From the NCBI GenBank assembly GCA_028717305.1, contig JAQUOC010000040.1, forward strand, positions 1-11,287: DNA of 11,287 nt, given 5' to 3'. Every line of letters begins with the position of its first letter. The stretch's first letter is position 1. A model generated the notes under the pieces. The model was given only the letters and a program-made list of their open reading frames with translations. It had not been told where the DNA came from and searched no databases. The DNA comes from Dehalococcoidales bacterium. Its GTDB lineage: Bacteria; Chloroflexota; Dehalococcoidia; Dehalococcoidales; UBA5760. A program made the translations under genes and the position numbers. Shown here one piece after another: positions 1 to 6,883 of the stretch.

Positions 1-915
1 GCCTACGGCGCTTTTGTGCTCGATAAAATGTTTGGCCAGCGAGGCAGCGGTACTGAGAGCCGTTTCAAATAGTTCATCGGTTTTGCCGGATGGTGAACCG
101 GTGCGTTCATTACCGACTCCGTTATAAACAAAGCTTTCCAGGTCAAGAATCAGGGCTAATTTTGGATTCGTCGTCGGTTCGAAAACCTTTACCTGCAGTT
201 TCCGATGAATGGCGGTTGCCTTCCAGTGAATATGGCGGGGACTGTCTTGAGGAGTATAGTCGCGTATTCCGACCACCCGGTTCGGGTCCCGGAAAATATG
301 CTGTGCGGCCCTGCTTTCTCCTAAAGGATACCATGATGGTATTGCCCTTTCGTTGATGGGAAAGATCCTGGGGTAGACAATGATAGAGTTGCTCACCTTC
401 TTTAAGCGGGTGCGGCGATAGAAACCGAAGATATCACCGGACGTAATTCTGATCGGTTCCAGGGGGTAATATCCACGCCTTGTGCAGATTAGCTTGTGTT
501 GCCAGCTGGCTCGGGCGTACCAGAGGAGTGTAATCACTTTGCTGAGAGTACCGTCCCTCTCCGGGAGAGTTTCCAAAGTAAGCCCGGCCGGTATCTCACT
601 GTCCACTTTCAGCCAAGGCAGTGGTAGCGGCTTATAGTTTACGACACGTATGTTTAATTTGACACACTCTCCCGGGAAAACGCGCTGGCAGTCCAGTGAA
701 TGCTGGCAGTGGACCCTGACCAATGACAGGTAGCTATACAATTTAGCCAGGCCGGCTGCCGATAGGATTAGCCCGAGCAGAATAACGACTAATACCTTGC
801 CGTTCCAGGCAGCAATGATTAACCCGGTGAGCATTATTATCAGGCTGTGTTTGCCCAGTAAGTAGCTGGTTGTTTGAGATGCTGTAAATTTCTCTGCGGG
901 TTTTCCGTGTGTCAT
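1..915 (-). CDS. DUF58 domain-containing membrane protein (3' end missing)
   Basis: The 305 visible residues begin at an ATG and run off the left edge with no stop, so the C-terminus is missing; relatives are usually about 380-450 residues. Residues 24-60 form two hydrophobic segments, probably a membrane hairpin. Residues 65-175 look like the usual beta-rich middle region. The DUF58 core is clear at about 214-250: VVGIRDYTPQDSPRHIHWKA, followed by a basic stretch and the FEPT strand, then ALILDLES, which resembles the start of a von Willebrand-like fold. DUF58 proteins often sit with MoxR AAA ATPases and transglutaminase-like genes and are thought to act at the envelope; their biochemical role is not established. 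The start lies 3 bp after the MATE stop codon, so the two genes are probably co-transcribed, with a weak ribosome binding site inside the MATE end. The family call is secure; the function is not. Confidence 0.9.
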   Translation of the reverse strand, partial: MTHGKPAEKFTASQTTSYLLGKHSLIIMLTGLIIAAWNGKVLVVILLGLILSAAGLAKLYSYLSLVRVHCQHSLDCQRVFPGECVKLNIRVVNYKPLPLPWLKVDSEIPAGLTLETLPERDGTLSKVITLLWYARASWQHKLICTRRGYYPLEPIRITSGDIFGFYRRTRLKKVSNSIIVYPRIFPINERAIPSWYPLGESRAAQHIFRDPNRVVGIRDYTPQDSPRHIHWKATAIHRKLQVKVFEPTTNPKLALILDLESFVYNGVGNERTGSPSGKTDELFETALSTAASLAKHFIEHKSAVG

Positions 916-918
916 TTT

Positions 919-2316
919 CTATTTGACTTCCACTTGTAGACTTTCTGCTGGCTTAAGCGAATCCGAGCTTTTGAATTCCCTTACCTGACGTATCAGAAGA
1001 ACCATAGTTAAGGTAAAAGCAATTGCGTCGGCAATTGGGAACGACAGCCACACTCCGTCCACCTGCCAGAGTCTCGGCAGCATGAATATCAGGGGGATCA
1101 AAAACAAAGGGCGTACCAGTGAGGTAACCATTGATTGGGCAGCCTTACCGATTGATTGGAAGATCAGGGAGCCGAGCATTGTGATGCCAAGTAAATAAAC
1201 TGTCCGAAATACGTAGCTAGTGGCGTGCGAACTCGACTCAATAAGTAAGAGGTCGGTAGTAAATATTTTGATTATCGGTTCCGGGAAGAAGTTCAAGACT
1301 ATGAAGGCTGCGGTACAGCATATCGTAGCAGCGATGCTGGCGATCTTGATAGATTTCAGTACTCTATCATAGCGCTTGGCTCCATAGTTGAACCCCAGTA
1401 TCGGTTGAAGTCCCTGACCGATCACTATACCCGGCATCAGGGCGAACATGATAACGCGGTTGATGATGCCGTAGGCTGATATTGCCATATCACCGCCGTA
1501 GGCCCCGAGGACCCTGTTTACAAAGACAGCGGATACACTGGTTGCCGCTATTTGTGCAAATGATGCGATTCCGATGGTAAAAACTTCCCTGGCGATACTC
1601 ATTTCAACGCGCAGGTTTCCGGGATATATATTCAGGCTGCTTTTGCCGGAAGAATAATACCTGAAAAGATACAATGTGGAGATTGTCTGTCCGATTACAG
1701 TAGCCAATGCTGCTCCCTTGATTCCCATACCGAGGCTTATAATGAACAAAGCGTCAAGACCGATGTTAATCCCCGCTCCTATTGTCATGCTCATCATCGG
1801 AACGTGGGCATTTCCCTGTGCTCTGATGGTACTGCTTAGTACCATGGCGAAAAATTGGACGGTGGTACCGGCAAAAATAATGAACATATAATCTTTGGCG
1901 TACAGGAGCACCGCTTCCGATGCTCCCATCAGCTTAAGTAAGGGGTCAATATTGGCTAGGCCGACCGCTGCTACTAAAATCGATATTATGATTGAGTGGC
2001 TGATGGCGTTACCCAGTGTGCGTTCCGCCTTCCGGGGGTCATTAGCCCCCAGTGCTCTGGAAATCACCGAGGCGCTGCCTACCCCTATCATCTGCCCCAA
2101 ACCCATTATCAGCATTTGAATCGGGAAGGAAATGGAAAGCCCTGCGATTCCGAGCGGACCGACGTAGCGGCTAATGAAGATGGTGTCCACCACATTATAT
2201 AGGGTCATCACGAATAGCCCCATGAACGCAGGGAGAGATAATTTTAGTAACAGTTTGCCGACCCTATCGTCGTTAAGTACACTCTGTTGCTGACTATCCA
2301 CGTCTGAAAGTCTCAT
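919..2316 (-). CDS. MATE family multidrug efflux transporter
   Basis: This 465-residue polytopic membrane protein has the expected MATE length and about 12 hydrophobic helices in two homologous halves (about 25-220 and 245-440). Visible family features are NVVDTIFISRYVG in helix 1, SRALGANDPRKAE after helix 2, STIRAQGNA in the first half, and GLQPILGFNYGAKRYDRV in the second. That last motif is typical of the MepA/NorM-like branch. MATE proteins export cationic drugs and metabolites in exchange for Na+ or H+; substrate and ion cannot be read here. The gene follows marR by 53 bp on the same strand, which suggests regulator-controlled export. The start is uncertain: AAAGG abuts the ATG at 2316 with no spacing, while a GTG at 2301 (residue 6) lies about 15 nt from it. 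Neither is ideal, and the protein would be essentially the same. Confidence 0.95.
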   Translation of the reverse strand: MRLSDVDSQQQSVLNDDRVGKLLLKLSLPAFMGLFVMTLYNVVDTIFISRYVGPLGIAGLSISFPIQMLIMGLGQMIGVGSASVISRALGANDPRKAERTLGNAISHSIIISILVAAVGLANIDPLLKLMGASEAVLLYAKDYMFIIFAGTTVQFFAMVLSSTIRAQGNAHVPMMSMTIGAGINIGLDALFIISLGMGIKGAALATVIGQTISTLYLFRYYSSGKSSLNIYPGNLRVEMSIAREVFTIGIASFAQIAATSVSAVFVNRVLGAYGGDMAISAYGIINRVIMFALMPGIVIGQGLQPILGFNYGAKRYDRVLKSIKIASIAATICCTAAFIVLNFFPEPIIKIFTTDLLLIESSSHATSYVFRTVYLLGITMLGSLIFQSIGKAAQSMVTSLVRPLFLIPLIFMLPRLWQVDGVWLSFPIADAIAFTLTMVLLIRQVREFKSSDSLKPAESLQVEVK

Positions 2317-2369
2317 CCTTTACGATTAATGCTCTTGTGTGGTTGCTGCTGAAGAACAGGCTCCGGGGG

Positions 2370-2822
2370 TTATCCCAGTTTAGATAGTATTTCCCTTAAC
2401 TTGGTTACCGAAGCCAGTAATTCCTGCATCTCCTCACTGGTAAGAGAGGACAGTGCTTCTTTAATGTTGCCCTTGACCATCGTATCTATTTCTGCCAAAA
2501 GTATCCTGGCTTTTACAGTAAGCGTCACATTGATTGTTCGTCTGTCTGCCGAATCCATTTGTCTTTCGACCAGATTCAAGTCTGCCAGCTTGTCTATCAG
2601 ATGGGTCATCTGCGGTCGAGGTATCAGTAACCTTGAAGCAATTTCAGCAATGTGTAACGTTCCTTCTTTCTCTAACGTCTTCAAGATCTCATGTTGAAGC
2701 GGTGAAATGTCTTCAGGAAAACCGGCAGGCAACCTGGAGATCTTTTTCCGGGTGATTCTTGCGATAAGAGGTAGTGTAGAAAATAGATCGTCGCAGATGC
2801 TATTTAAGCTACCGTCCGTCAT
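2370..2822 (-). CDS. MarR family transcriptional regulator
   Basis: A 150-residue winged-helix repressor of normal MarR length. The N-terminal helices (about 1-38) would form the dimer interface. The DNA-binding part runs about 42-103: PLQHEILKTLEKEG, then the recognition region IAEIASRLLIPRPQMTHLIDKL, then the wing with the hallmark D93-R94-R95 in SADRRTINVTLT. The C-terminal helices complete the dimer. The frame is open to an earlier ATG at 2849, but I chose the ATG at 2822 because GGAGG at 2829-2833 sits 6 nt before it; the earlier ATG lacks a site. MarR proteins repress nearby export genes until a small ligand releases them. The MATE gene directly downstream and the repeat overlapping its own promoter suggest autoregulated control of marR-MATE. 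The ligand is unknown. Confidence 0.95.
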   Translation of the reverse strand: MTDGSLNSICDDLFSTLPLIARITRKKISRLPAGFPEDISPLQHEILKTLEKEGTLHIAEIASRLLIPRPQMTHLIDKLADLNLVERQMDSADRRTINVTLTVKARILLAEIDTMVKGNIKEALSSLTSEEMQELLASVTKLREILSKLG

Positions 2823-2849
2823 TTTACACCTCCGGATGATACTGTTCAC

Positions 2850-2876
2850 TTAGTTAATAATTAATAATATGAACTA
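2850..2876 (-). promoter_or_regulatory. Candidate MarR operator (AT-rich inverted repeats)
   Basis: Nested inverted repeats lie at the expected transcription start of marR. TTAGTTA-A-TAATTAA (2850-2864) is a 15-bp near-palindrome with one mismatched pair. TAGTT at 2851-2855 also mirrors AACTA at 2872-2876, and GTTCA (2844-2848) mirrors TGAAC (2870-2874). AT-rich palindromes of this size are typical MarR-family targets. A bound dimer here would block the marR promoter. The site is inferred from symmetry and position only; AT-rich sequence gives such repeats fairly easily. Confidence 0.5.
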
Positions 2877-2880
2877 TAAA

Positions 2881-2909
2881 ATGCTAACATTGCTTTGAGC
2901 AGTTGTCAA
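2881..2909 (-). promoter_or_regulatory. Sigma-70-type promoter for marR-MATE
   Basis: Read on the minus strand, a perfect -35 box TTGACA (2904-2909) is followed after 17 bp by TAGCAT (2881-2886), which matches the -10 consensus at four of six positions. Transcription would begin near 2874, leaving a leader of about 50 nt before the marR ATG. The start would fall inside the operator-like repeat, as expected for autorepression. Confidence 0.6.
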
Positions 2910-2993
2910 AGGATAGATCAGCCGAAGGTTCACTCCCCGTATTACGGTTCCGAAGACCGAAAATCTATAAGATTATGTTTAGCACCATTGTAG

Positions 2994-2999
2994 TATAAT
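2994..2999 (+). promoter_or_regulatory. Possible -10 element for the HerA-like gene
   Basis: TATAAT on the plus strand lies 122 bp before the ATG of the HerA-like gene. No good -35 box is present at 16-18 bp upstream; the -35 area is instead occupied by a small palindrome, AATCT-ATA-AGATT (2962-2974). This could mean an activator-dependent promoter, or chance in an AT-rich stretch. Confidence 0.3.
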
Positions 3000-3092
3000 T
3001 AGAATTAAGGGATTATACTCAGCCAGTATGTGAACTTGGCTCGTCATTGTCTAGTTTGTTGGGGAATTATTTATGGGTCCGTAACATAAACG

Positions 3093-3109
3093 ATGGATAT
3101 GATATCCAT
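3093..3109. promoter_or_regulatory. Perfect 17-bp palindrome before the HerA-like gene
   Basis: ATGGATAT-G-ATATCCAT has 8-bp arms around a single base. It ends one base before the ribosome binding site GGAGGG (3110-3115), within the likely leader of the downstream gene. A one-base centre is poor for an RNA hairpin, so a protein-binding operator is more likely. A repressor bound here would act as a roadblock. No regulator is identified. Confidence 0.5.
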
Positions 3110-3121
3110 GGAGGGTAAAGT

Positions 3122-5587
3122 ATGGAAGACTATGAAAAGCTAGGCGTTTTTTACCTGGGAAGGCCCTACAATCTGCCAGAAAAGAAGCCCGGGGATGGGT
3201 TGTTCCTTTATGATTCCAAGGATCTGGTTACCCATGCTGTCTGTGTCGGTATGACCGGTAGCGGTAAGACTGGTCTCTGTATCTCTCTTTTGGAAGAGGC
3301 CGGTATGGATGGCATTCCGGCGATAGCCATTGACCCCAAGGGTGATCTCACCAATCTGCTGTTGACCTTCCCGGATTTGAGAACCGAGGATTTCCTGCCC
3401 TGGGTTAATCAGGAAGATGCCCGCAAGAAGGGCCTGTCTAATGAAGAATATGCTCGAAAACAGGCTGACCTATGGAAGAACGGCCTTGCTTCCTGGGGGC
3501 AGAGTGGAGAGCGCATCAGAAGGCTGCGCCATTCGATTAGCGCCGTGATCTATACTCCGGGCAGCAGTGCCGGCATTCCGGTATCCATTATGAAGTCGTT
3601 TGCCGCTCCACCTCAGGCAATTCGTGAGGACGAGGAATTGTTCAGAGAGCGTATTAGTATCACGGCCACCAGTCTGCTCGGGATTATCGGTATCGAAGCC
3701 GATCCGATAAGAAGCCGTGAACATATACTCATCTCTACTCTGTTGAATAGAACCTGGCAAGACCGGCGTGATATGGATATTGCAGATTTGATCCGACAGA
3801 TCCAGAGTCCGCCTGTTAACAGGATCGGGGTGATGGATCTGGATTCTTTCTATCCCGCTAAAGAAAGGTTTGAGCTGGCACTGGCCTTGAACAACCTGCT
3901 GGCTGCTCCCGGTTTTCATAACTGGCTTGAGGGTGAACCTCTGGACATCAATTCAATACTTTATACTGCCGAAGGTAAACCTAAGATCGCAGTCTTCTCT
4001 ATCGCTCACTTAAGTGATGCCGAACGGATGTTTTTCGTTTCCCTGCTACTCAACCAGATACTGGGCTGGATGCGTACCCAATCCGGTACTACCAGCCTCA
4101 GGTCGATCGTCTATATGGACGAGATTTTTGGATTCTTCCCGCCGGTAGCCAATCCGCCATCGAAGACGCCATTACTGACCCTGTTAAAGCAGGCGCGAGC
4201 CTTCGGGGTAGGCATGGTACTGGCTACCCAGAATCCGGTCGATCTTGACTACAAGGGTTTATCTAACACCGGGACCTGGTTCATCGGTAGACTGCAGACC
4301 GAACGGGATAAATTGCGGGTACTGGAAGGTCTTGAAGGTGTGGCTGCGACCGGCGGCATGAAGTGGAATCGTCAGACTATGGAACAGACTCTGGCTGGCC
4401 TGGGTAACCGGGTGTTCTTGATGAATAACGTTCATGACGACGTACCAATGGTGTTCGAGACCCGTTGGGCAATGTCATATCTGCGCGGTCCGCTAACACG
4501 GAATCAGATCAAGGGACTCGTTGACCCGATCCGGACTCTATTCACCGTCTCATCTAAGGCGGTTGTATCCGATACGGATACCTCGGGTCTAACTCAACAG
4601 GTACCAACAACGTCGTTTAAATATACCGGAGTCGGGGAGGCTCGACCGGTTCTACCACCCAGAATAGGTCAGTATTTCGTGCCTATCAGGAGCAGCCGGC
4701 CGGCCGGACAAGAGCTTTTTTACCAGCCGGAAATTATCGGAGCCGGTAAGATACATTTCAGCAACACAAAAACCGGGGTAAATTTCATCAAGGACGTGGT
4801 TTACAGAGTCTCCTTTGCGGAAGGTCCTGTTGCCGTCAACTGGGATAGCGCTGCCGAGAGTGATCTGCACGTGAATGATTTAGAGCCGTCACCCGTGGAG
4901 CCGGCTCGGTATGGTAATCTACCGGCAATCGCCACCAGTGCCGACAGCTATAAATACTGGCAGAAGGAATTCTCGGGCTGGCTTTACCGGAATCAGAAAC
5001 TGGACCTATGGAAAAGCCCTGGTTTCAAACAGTTTTCCAATGTTGACGAGTCCGAGAGTGAATTCAGGGTGAGGTTACAGCAGTATGCCCGCGAAAAACG
5101 GGACGAAGCTACTGAAAAACTGCGGCAAAAGTATGCCGGTAAAATCGCTACGTTGGAGGAGAGGATGCGCCGTGCCCAGGCCGCCGTTGAACGGGAGAAG
5201 GATCAGGCGAAACACCAGAAAATACAGACAGCCTTATCCTTTGGAACGACTCTCCTGGGAGGATTCATGGGCAGGAAAGTCTTCAGCGCCGGTTCGCTTA
5301 GCGGAGCCAAGTCTGCTATGAGTGGAGTAAGCCGTTCCAGGAAAGCGTCTCAGGATGTCGGCCGGGCGCAGGATACAGTTGAGGCTATCAAGCAAAAGCT
5401 ACAACAGCTTGAGGCGGATTTCAAAGCCGATACGGATCAACTGGCAGCGAAAATGGACCCTCTTGCGGAAAGGCTGGAGCAAATCCCAATACGCCCCACC
5501 AAGTCAAACATCTCAGTGCCACTTCTGGCGCTTTGCTGGCTGCCATACTGGCAGGAACCAACCGGCAAGCTGACTCCTGCCTGGTGA
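3122..5587 (+). CDS. HerA/FtsK-superfamily ATP-binding protein with coiled-coil tail
   Basis: An 821-residue P-loop ATPase. The Walker A motif is GMTGSGKT (43-50, lysine 49), followed by the strand AIAIDPKGDLTNLL typical of HerA-like proteins. Walker B is IVYMDEIFGFFP (329-340, D333/E334), then LLKQARAFGVGMVLATQNP (about 354-372, a sensor-like region) and IGRLQTERDK (388-397), which may carry the arginine finger. Residues about 500-600 look like a separate beta-rich domain. The tail (about 645-790) is charged coiled coil broken by the glycine-rich hydrophobic stretch SFGTTLLGGFMGRK (706-719). The end, LLALCWLPYW, looks native, so the protein is probably complete. HerA-like ATPases form hexameric pumps that move DNA or protein; here the substrate is unknown. 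No NurA or Sir2 partner gene is adjacent, so the known HerA repair and defence pairs are not supported. The start has GGAGGG 6 nt upstream. Confidence 0.88.
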   Translation: MEDYEKLGVFYLGRPYNLPEKKPGDGLFLYDSKDLVTHAVCVGMTGSGKTGLCISLLEEAGMDGIPAIAIDPKGDLTNLLLTFPDLRTEDFLPWVNQEDARKKGLSNEEYARKQADLWKNGLASWGQSGERIRRLRHSISAVIYTPGSSAGIPVSIMKSFAAPPQAIREDEELFRERISITATSLLGIIGIEADPIRSREHILISTLLNRTWQDRRDMDIADLIRQIQSPPVNRIGVMDLDSFYPAKERFELALALNNLLAAPGFHNWLEGEPLDINSILYTAEGKPKIAVFSIAHLSDAERMFFVSLLLNQILGWMRTQSGTTSLRSIVYMDEIFGFFPPVANPPSKTPLLTLLKQARAFGVGMVLATQNPVDLDYKGLSNTGTWFIGRLQTERDKLRVLEGLEGVAATGGMKWNRQTMEQTLAGLGNRVFLMNNVHDDVPMVFETRWAMSYLRGPLTRNQIKGLVDPIRTLFTVSSKAVVSDTDTSGLTQQVPTTSFKYTGVGEARPVLPPRIGQYFVPIRSSRPAGQELFYQPEIIGAGKIHFSNTKTGVNFIKDVVYRVSFAEGPVAVNWDSAAESDLHVNDLEPSPVEPARYGNLPAIATSADSYKYWQKEFSGWLYRNQKLDLWKSPGFKQFSNVDESESEFRVRLQQYAREKRDEATEKLRQKYAGKIATLEERMRRAQAAVEREKDQAKHQKIQTALSFGTTLLGGFMGRKVFSAGSLSGAKSAMSGVSRSRKASQDVGRAQDTVEAIKQKLQQLEADFKADTDQLAAKMDPLAERLEQIPIRPTKSNISVPLLALCWLPYWQEPTGKLTPAW

Positions 5588-5637
5588 TGGTGTGTAGTCA
5601 ACAGGCATAAAGAGAGGCGAGCCGGCAGATGGTGTTC

Positions 5638-6033
5638 CTATTTGAAAGCTTTGCCGAGAATATTTTTGAGACCTTCGCCCCCTTTGCTCTGGACAAACGA
5701 CAATATGATGGGAATAAACTTTCCGATCATACCGCTGTCTAACCCTAATTTCGAAAATCCGCCGGCAAGACTCGCCAGAGAACCCAAACCGCCTGCGGCA
5801 CCACCGAGACCGGGAATCATCTTACCCAGATCACCGAGGCCGCCCGGCATATCCCCACCGCCGGTTGGTGCCGCACCGATAATCTTATCCAGACCGGGTA
5901 TCGCCGTGGATATCTTGGAAAAATCAGCCCCGCTCATTTGCTCTTTAGCCTGCTTGAAAAGCAACCCCGCCCCACCCTTGGCCTGAGCCTCACTCACCCC
6001 CAGGTTTTTGGTCAATTGGTCGATCAGTTCCAT
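5638..6033 (-). CDS. DUF2780 (VcgC/VcgE-like) domain protein
   Basis: A 131-residue protein matching the DUF2780 pattern from memory: an N-terminal helix ELIDQLTKNLGVSEAQAKGG, then AGLLFKQAKEQMSGADFSKI and IPGLDKIIGAAP. The middle (about 57-92) is a glycine-rich linker with repeated GGLG and IPGLGG units. The C-terminal helices include IGKFIPIILSFVQSKGGEG, which is amphipathic to hydrophobic. The molecular function of the family is unknown. No signal peptide is evident. The start is well supported by GGAGG 7 nt upstream. It is the last of three small minus-strand genes, 75 bp after DUF5679, and converges on the HerA-like gene across a 50-bp gap without an obvious terminator. Confidence 0.85.
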   Translation of the reverse strand: MELIDQLTKNLGVSEAQAKGGAGLLFKQAKEQMSGADFSKISTAIPGLDKIIGAAPTGGGDMPGGLGDLGKMIPGLGGAAGGLGSLASLAGGFSKLGLDSGMIGKFIPIILSFVQSKGGEGLKNILGKAFK

Positions 6034-6108
6034 ACTCTACCTCCGGATGCTGGTTTCAACATCACGTTTCTGATGAAGTAATCTTAATCCTGTGAATTCG
6101 CGTTCGCT

Positions 6109-6249
6109 TTAGCTCTTCCCGATTCTGAATACCTTGGTTCCGCAGACCGGACACGTTCCCTGGGTTGCCGGTCTGCCATTCCTCATAGTAATCTGCCTGG
6201 GATTCTTTATTTCACGCTTGGCTCTACATTTGACACAATAAGCCTGCAT
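6109..6249 (-). CDS. DUF5679 small zinc-ribbon-like protein (46 aa)
   Basis: A 46-residue protein read directly on the minus strand: it starts MQAYCVKCRAKREI and ends CPVCGTKVFRIGKS, then TAA. Two CxxC pairs (C5/C8 and C33/C36) form a probable zinc ribbon, and the GRPATQG stretch between them is characteristic of DUF5679, recalled from memory. Function is unknown; the size and basic charge suggest a nucleic-acid- or protein-binding knuckle. GGAGGAGG lies 6 nt before the ATG, an excellent ribosome binding site. It sits between the 51-residue membrane protein gene and DUF2780, in the same direction. A promoter of its own in the 143 bp upstream is not obvious. Confidence 0.9.
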   Translation of the reverse strand: MQAYCVKCRAKREIKNPRQITMRNGRPATQGTCPVCGTKVFRIGKS

Positions 6250-6358
6250 AAGTCGCCTCCTCCAAGATATTATTTTAGTCTCTGATTACTAATCTTAACC
6301 ACTTCCGTCGATAATGCAACCAACAGTTACTCGCAGAACGTCTTTGTCGCATGGTTAT

Positions 6359-6381
6359 GTTACTGGTAACTTACCGGTAAC
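6359..6381. repeat. Inverted repeat downstream of the small membrane protein gene
   Basis: GTTACTGGT (6359-6367) and ACCGGTAAC (6373-6381) pair over 9 bp with one G-T wobble and a 5-base loop. It begins 12 bp past the stop of the 51-residue gene in the transcribed direction but is not followed by a T run, so it is not a typical intrinsic terminator. GTTACTGGTAAC is itself nearly palindromic and overlaps TTACCGGTAA, a perfect one, so a protein-binding site in front of DUF5679 is an alternative. Confidence 0.45.
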
Positions 6382-6392
6382 TGCGTCGCTTT

Positions 6393-6548
6393 TTATTTAA
6401 AAATGAAAAGCGCTATTCCGAAAAGGACTACACCAACAGCAATTAGAGCGGAAATACCAGCACCGACTCCGGCGGCAATCAAGCAACATCCTATCACCCC
6501 GAGAATCCTCGCAATAATCGGCCCCATTACCATTTTTTTAATGCCCAT
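6393..6548 (-). CDS. Small hydrophobic membrane protein (51 aa)
   Basis: A 51-residue frame beginning MGIKKMVMGPIIARILG and ending FGIALFIFK before TAA. Residues about 15-49 are almost entirely hydrophobic and rich in Gly, Ala, Ile and Val, giving one long or two short membrane helices with a turn at AGVGAGIS. The positively charged N-terminus suggests it faces the cytoplasm. AAGGATG lies about 7 nt before the ATG, a usable ribosome binding site. I do not recognise the family. It is the first of three small co-directional genes. The opposite strand is also open here, but that frame lacks a ribosome binding site, and its run of Pro, Ala and Thr codons looks like a shadow. Confidence 0.72.
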   Translation of the reverse strand: MGIKKMVMGPIIARILGVIGCCLIAAGVGAGISALIAVGVVLFGIALFIFK

Positions 6549-6822
6549 GCTTTCTCATCCTTTCTGTAGATTTTGTTATTTAGGTATCTTCATATTGTGC
6601 AGACCAAAGCTACAACAGATTTACCTACTTGTCAATAGGTATTTTATGTTTTGCCAGCTAACGTATTGCCGACTGAGAGCATCAAAGGGATAATCAAGTT
6701 GGACAAAGTCGTAAAAGTACCTCTGGGAGGCACTGTAGCGGGCAAGGGAGGGCTTGAGTATCGTGAATGGTCATAGACTATCCTCTGCTAATCCAATGGT
6801 AATACTTTGCTCGTAGATAGTG
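6549..6822. other. Intergenic region between divergent small genes
   Basis: No convincing gene lies here. The left part holds the probable promoter of the 51-residue membrane protein. Positions 6699-6776 (plus) form a 25-codon TTG-started frame with AAAGGGA upstream, but its product is not recognised. The rest shows no repeat or strong hairpin. Confidence 0.5.
6607..6641 (-). promoter_or_regulatory. Candidate promoter with overlapping inverted repeat
   Basis: On the minus strand a perfect TTGACA (6630-6635) precedes a weak -10, TAGCTT (6607-6612), by 17 bp. The -35 lies within the inverted repeat TACCTA (6622-6627) and TAGGTA (6636-6641), spaced by 8 bp, which looks like an operator half-site pair. 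Transcription would start about 50 nt before the 51-residue membrane protein gene. The -10 is poor, so an activator or another start site is possible. Confidence 0.4.
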
Positions 6823-6850
6823 TTGACAACAAGTACGGTCGTGCTATAAT
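6823..6850 (+). promoter_or_regulatory. Near-ideal sigma-70 promoter for the HNH-like gene
   Basis: TTGACA (6823-6828) and TATAAT (6845-6850) are both exact consensus hexamers, spaced by 16 bp. Transcription would begin near 6857, leaving a short leader of about 27 nt. No operator-like repeat overlaps it, so strong constitutive expression is expected. Confidence 0.85.
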
Positions 6851-6883
6851 TCGGAGATAAATATGGTATAGGAGGTTTTGGAG

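Noticed and set aside
5550..5581. GGCAGGA/TCCTGCC inverted repeat at the end of the HerA-like gene
   Set aside because: It lies inside the coding sequence with an 18-base loop and no T run, so it is not a credible terminator.
3122..5587. HerA-type anti-phage or DNA-repair system
   Set aside because: The known systems need a partner such as NurA or Sir2 next to HerA. The neighbours here are a MarR-MATE operon and DUF2780, so the ATPase alone does not support that claim.
6403..6693. Plus-strand 96-codon open frame opposite the 51-residue membrane protein gene
   Set aside because: It has no ribosome binding site, its Pro/Ala/Thr-rich product is the antisense of a hydrophobic gene, and the minus-strand frame has a good site and sensible membrane protein features.
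6699..6776. TTG-started 25-codon frame with AAAGGGA upstream
   Set aside because: The product is not recognised, the start is weak and no promoter or conservation can be shown. It is likely chance.
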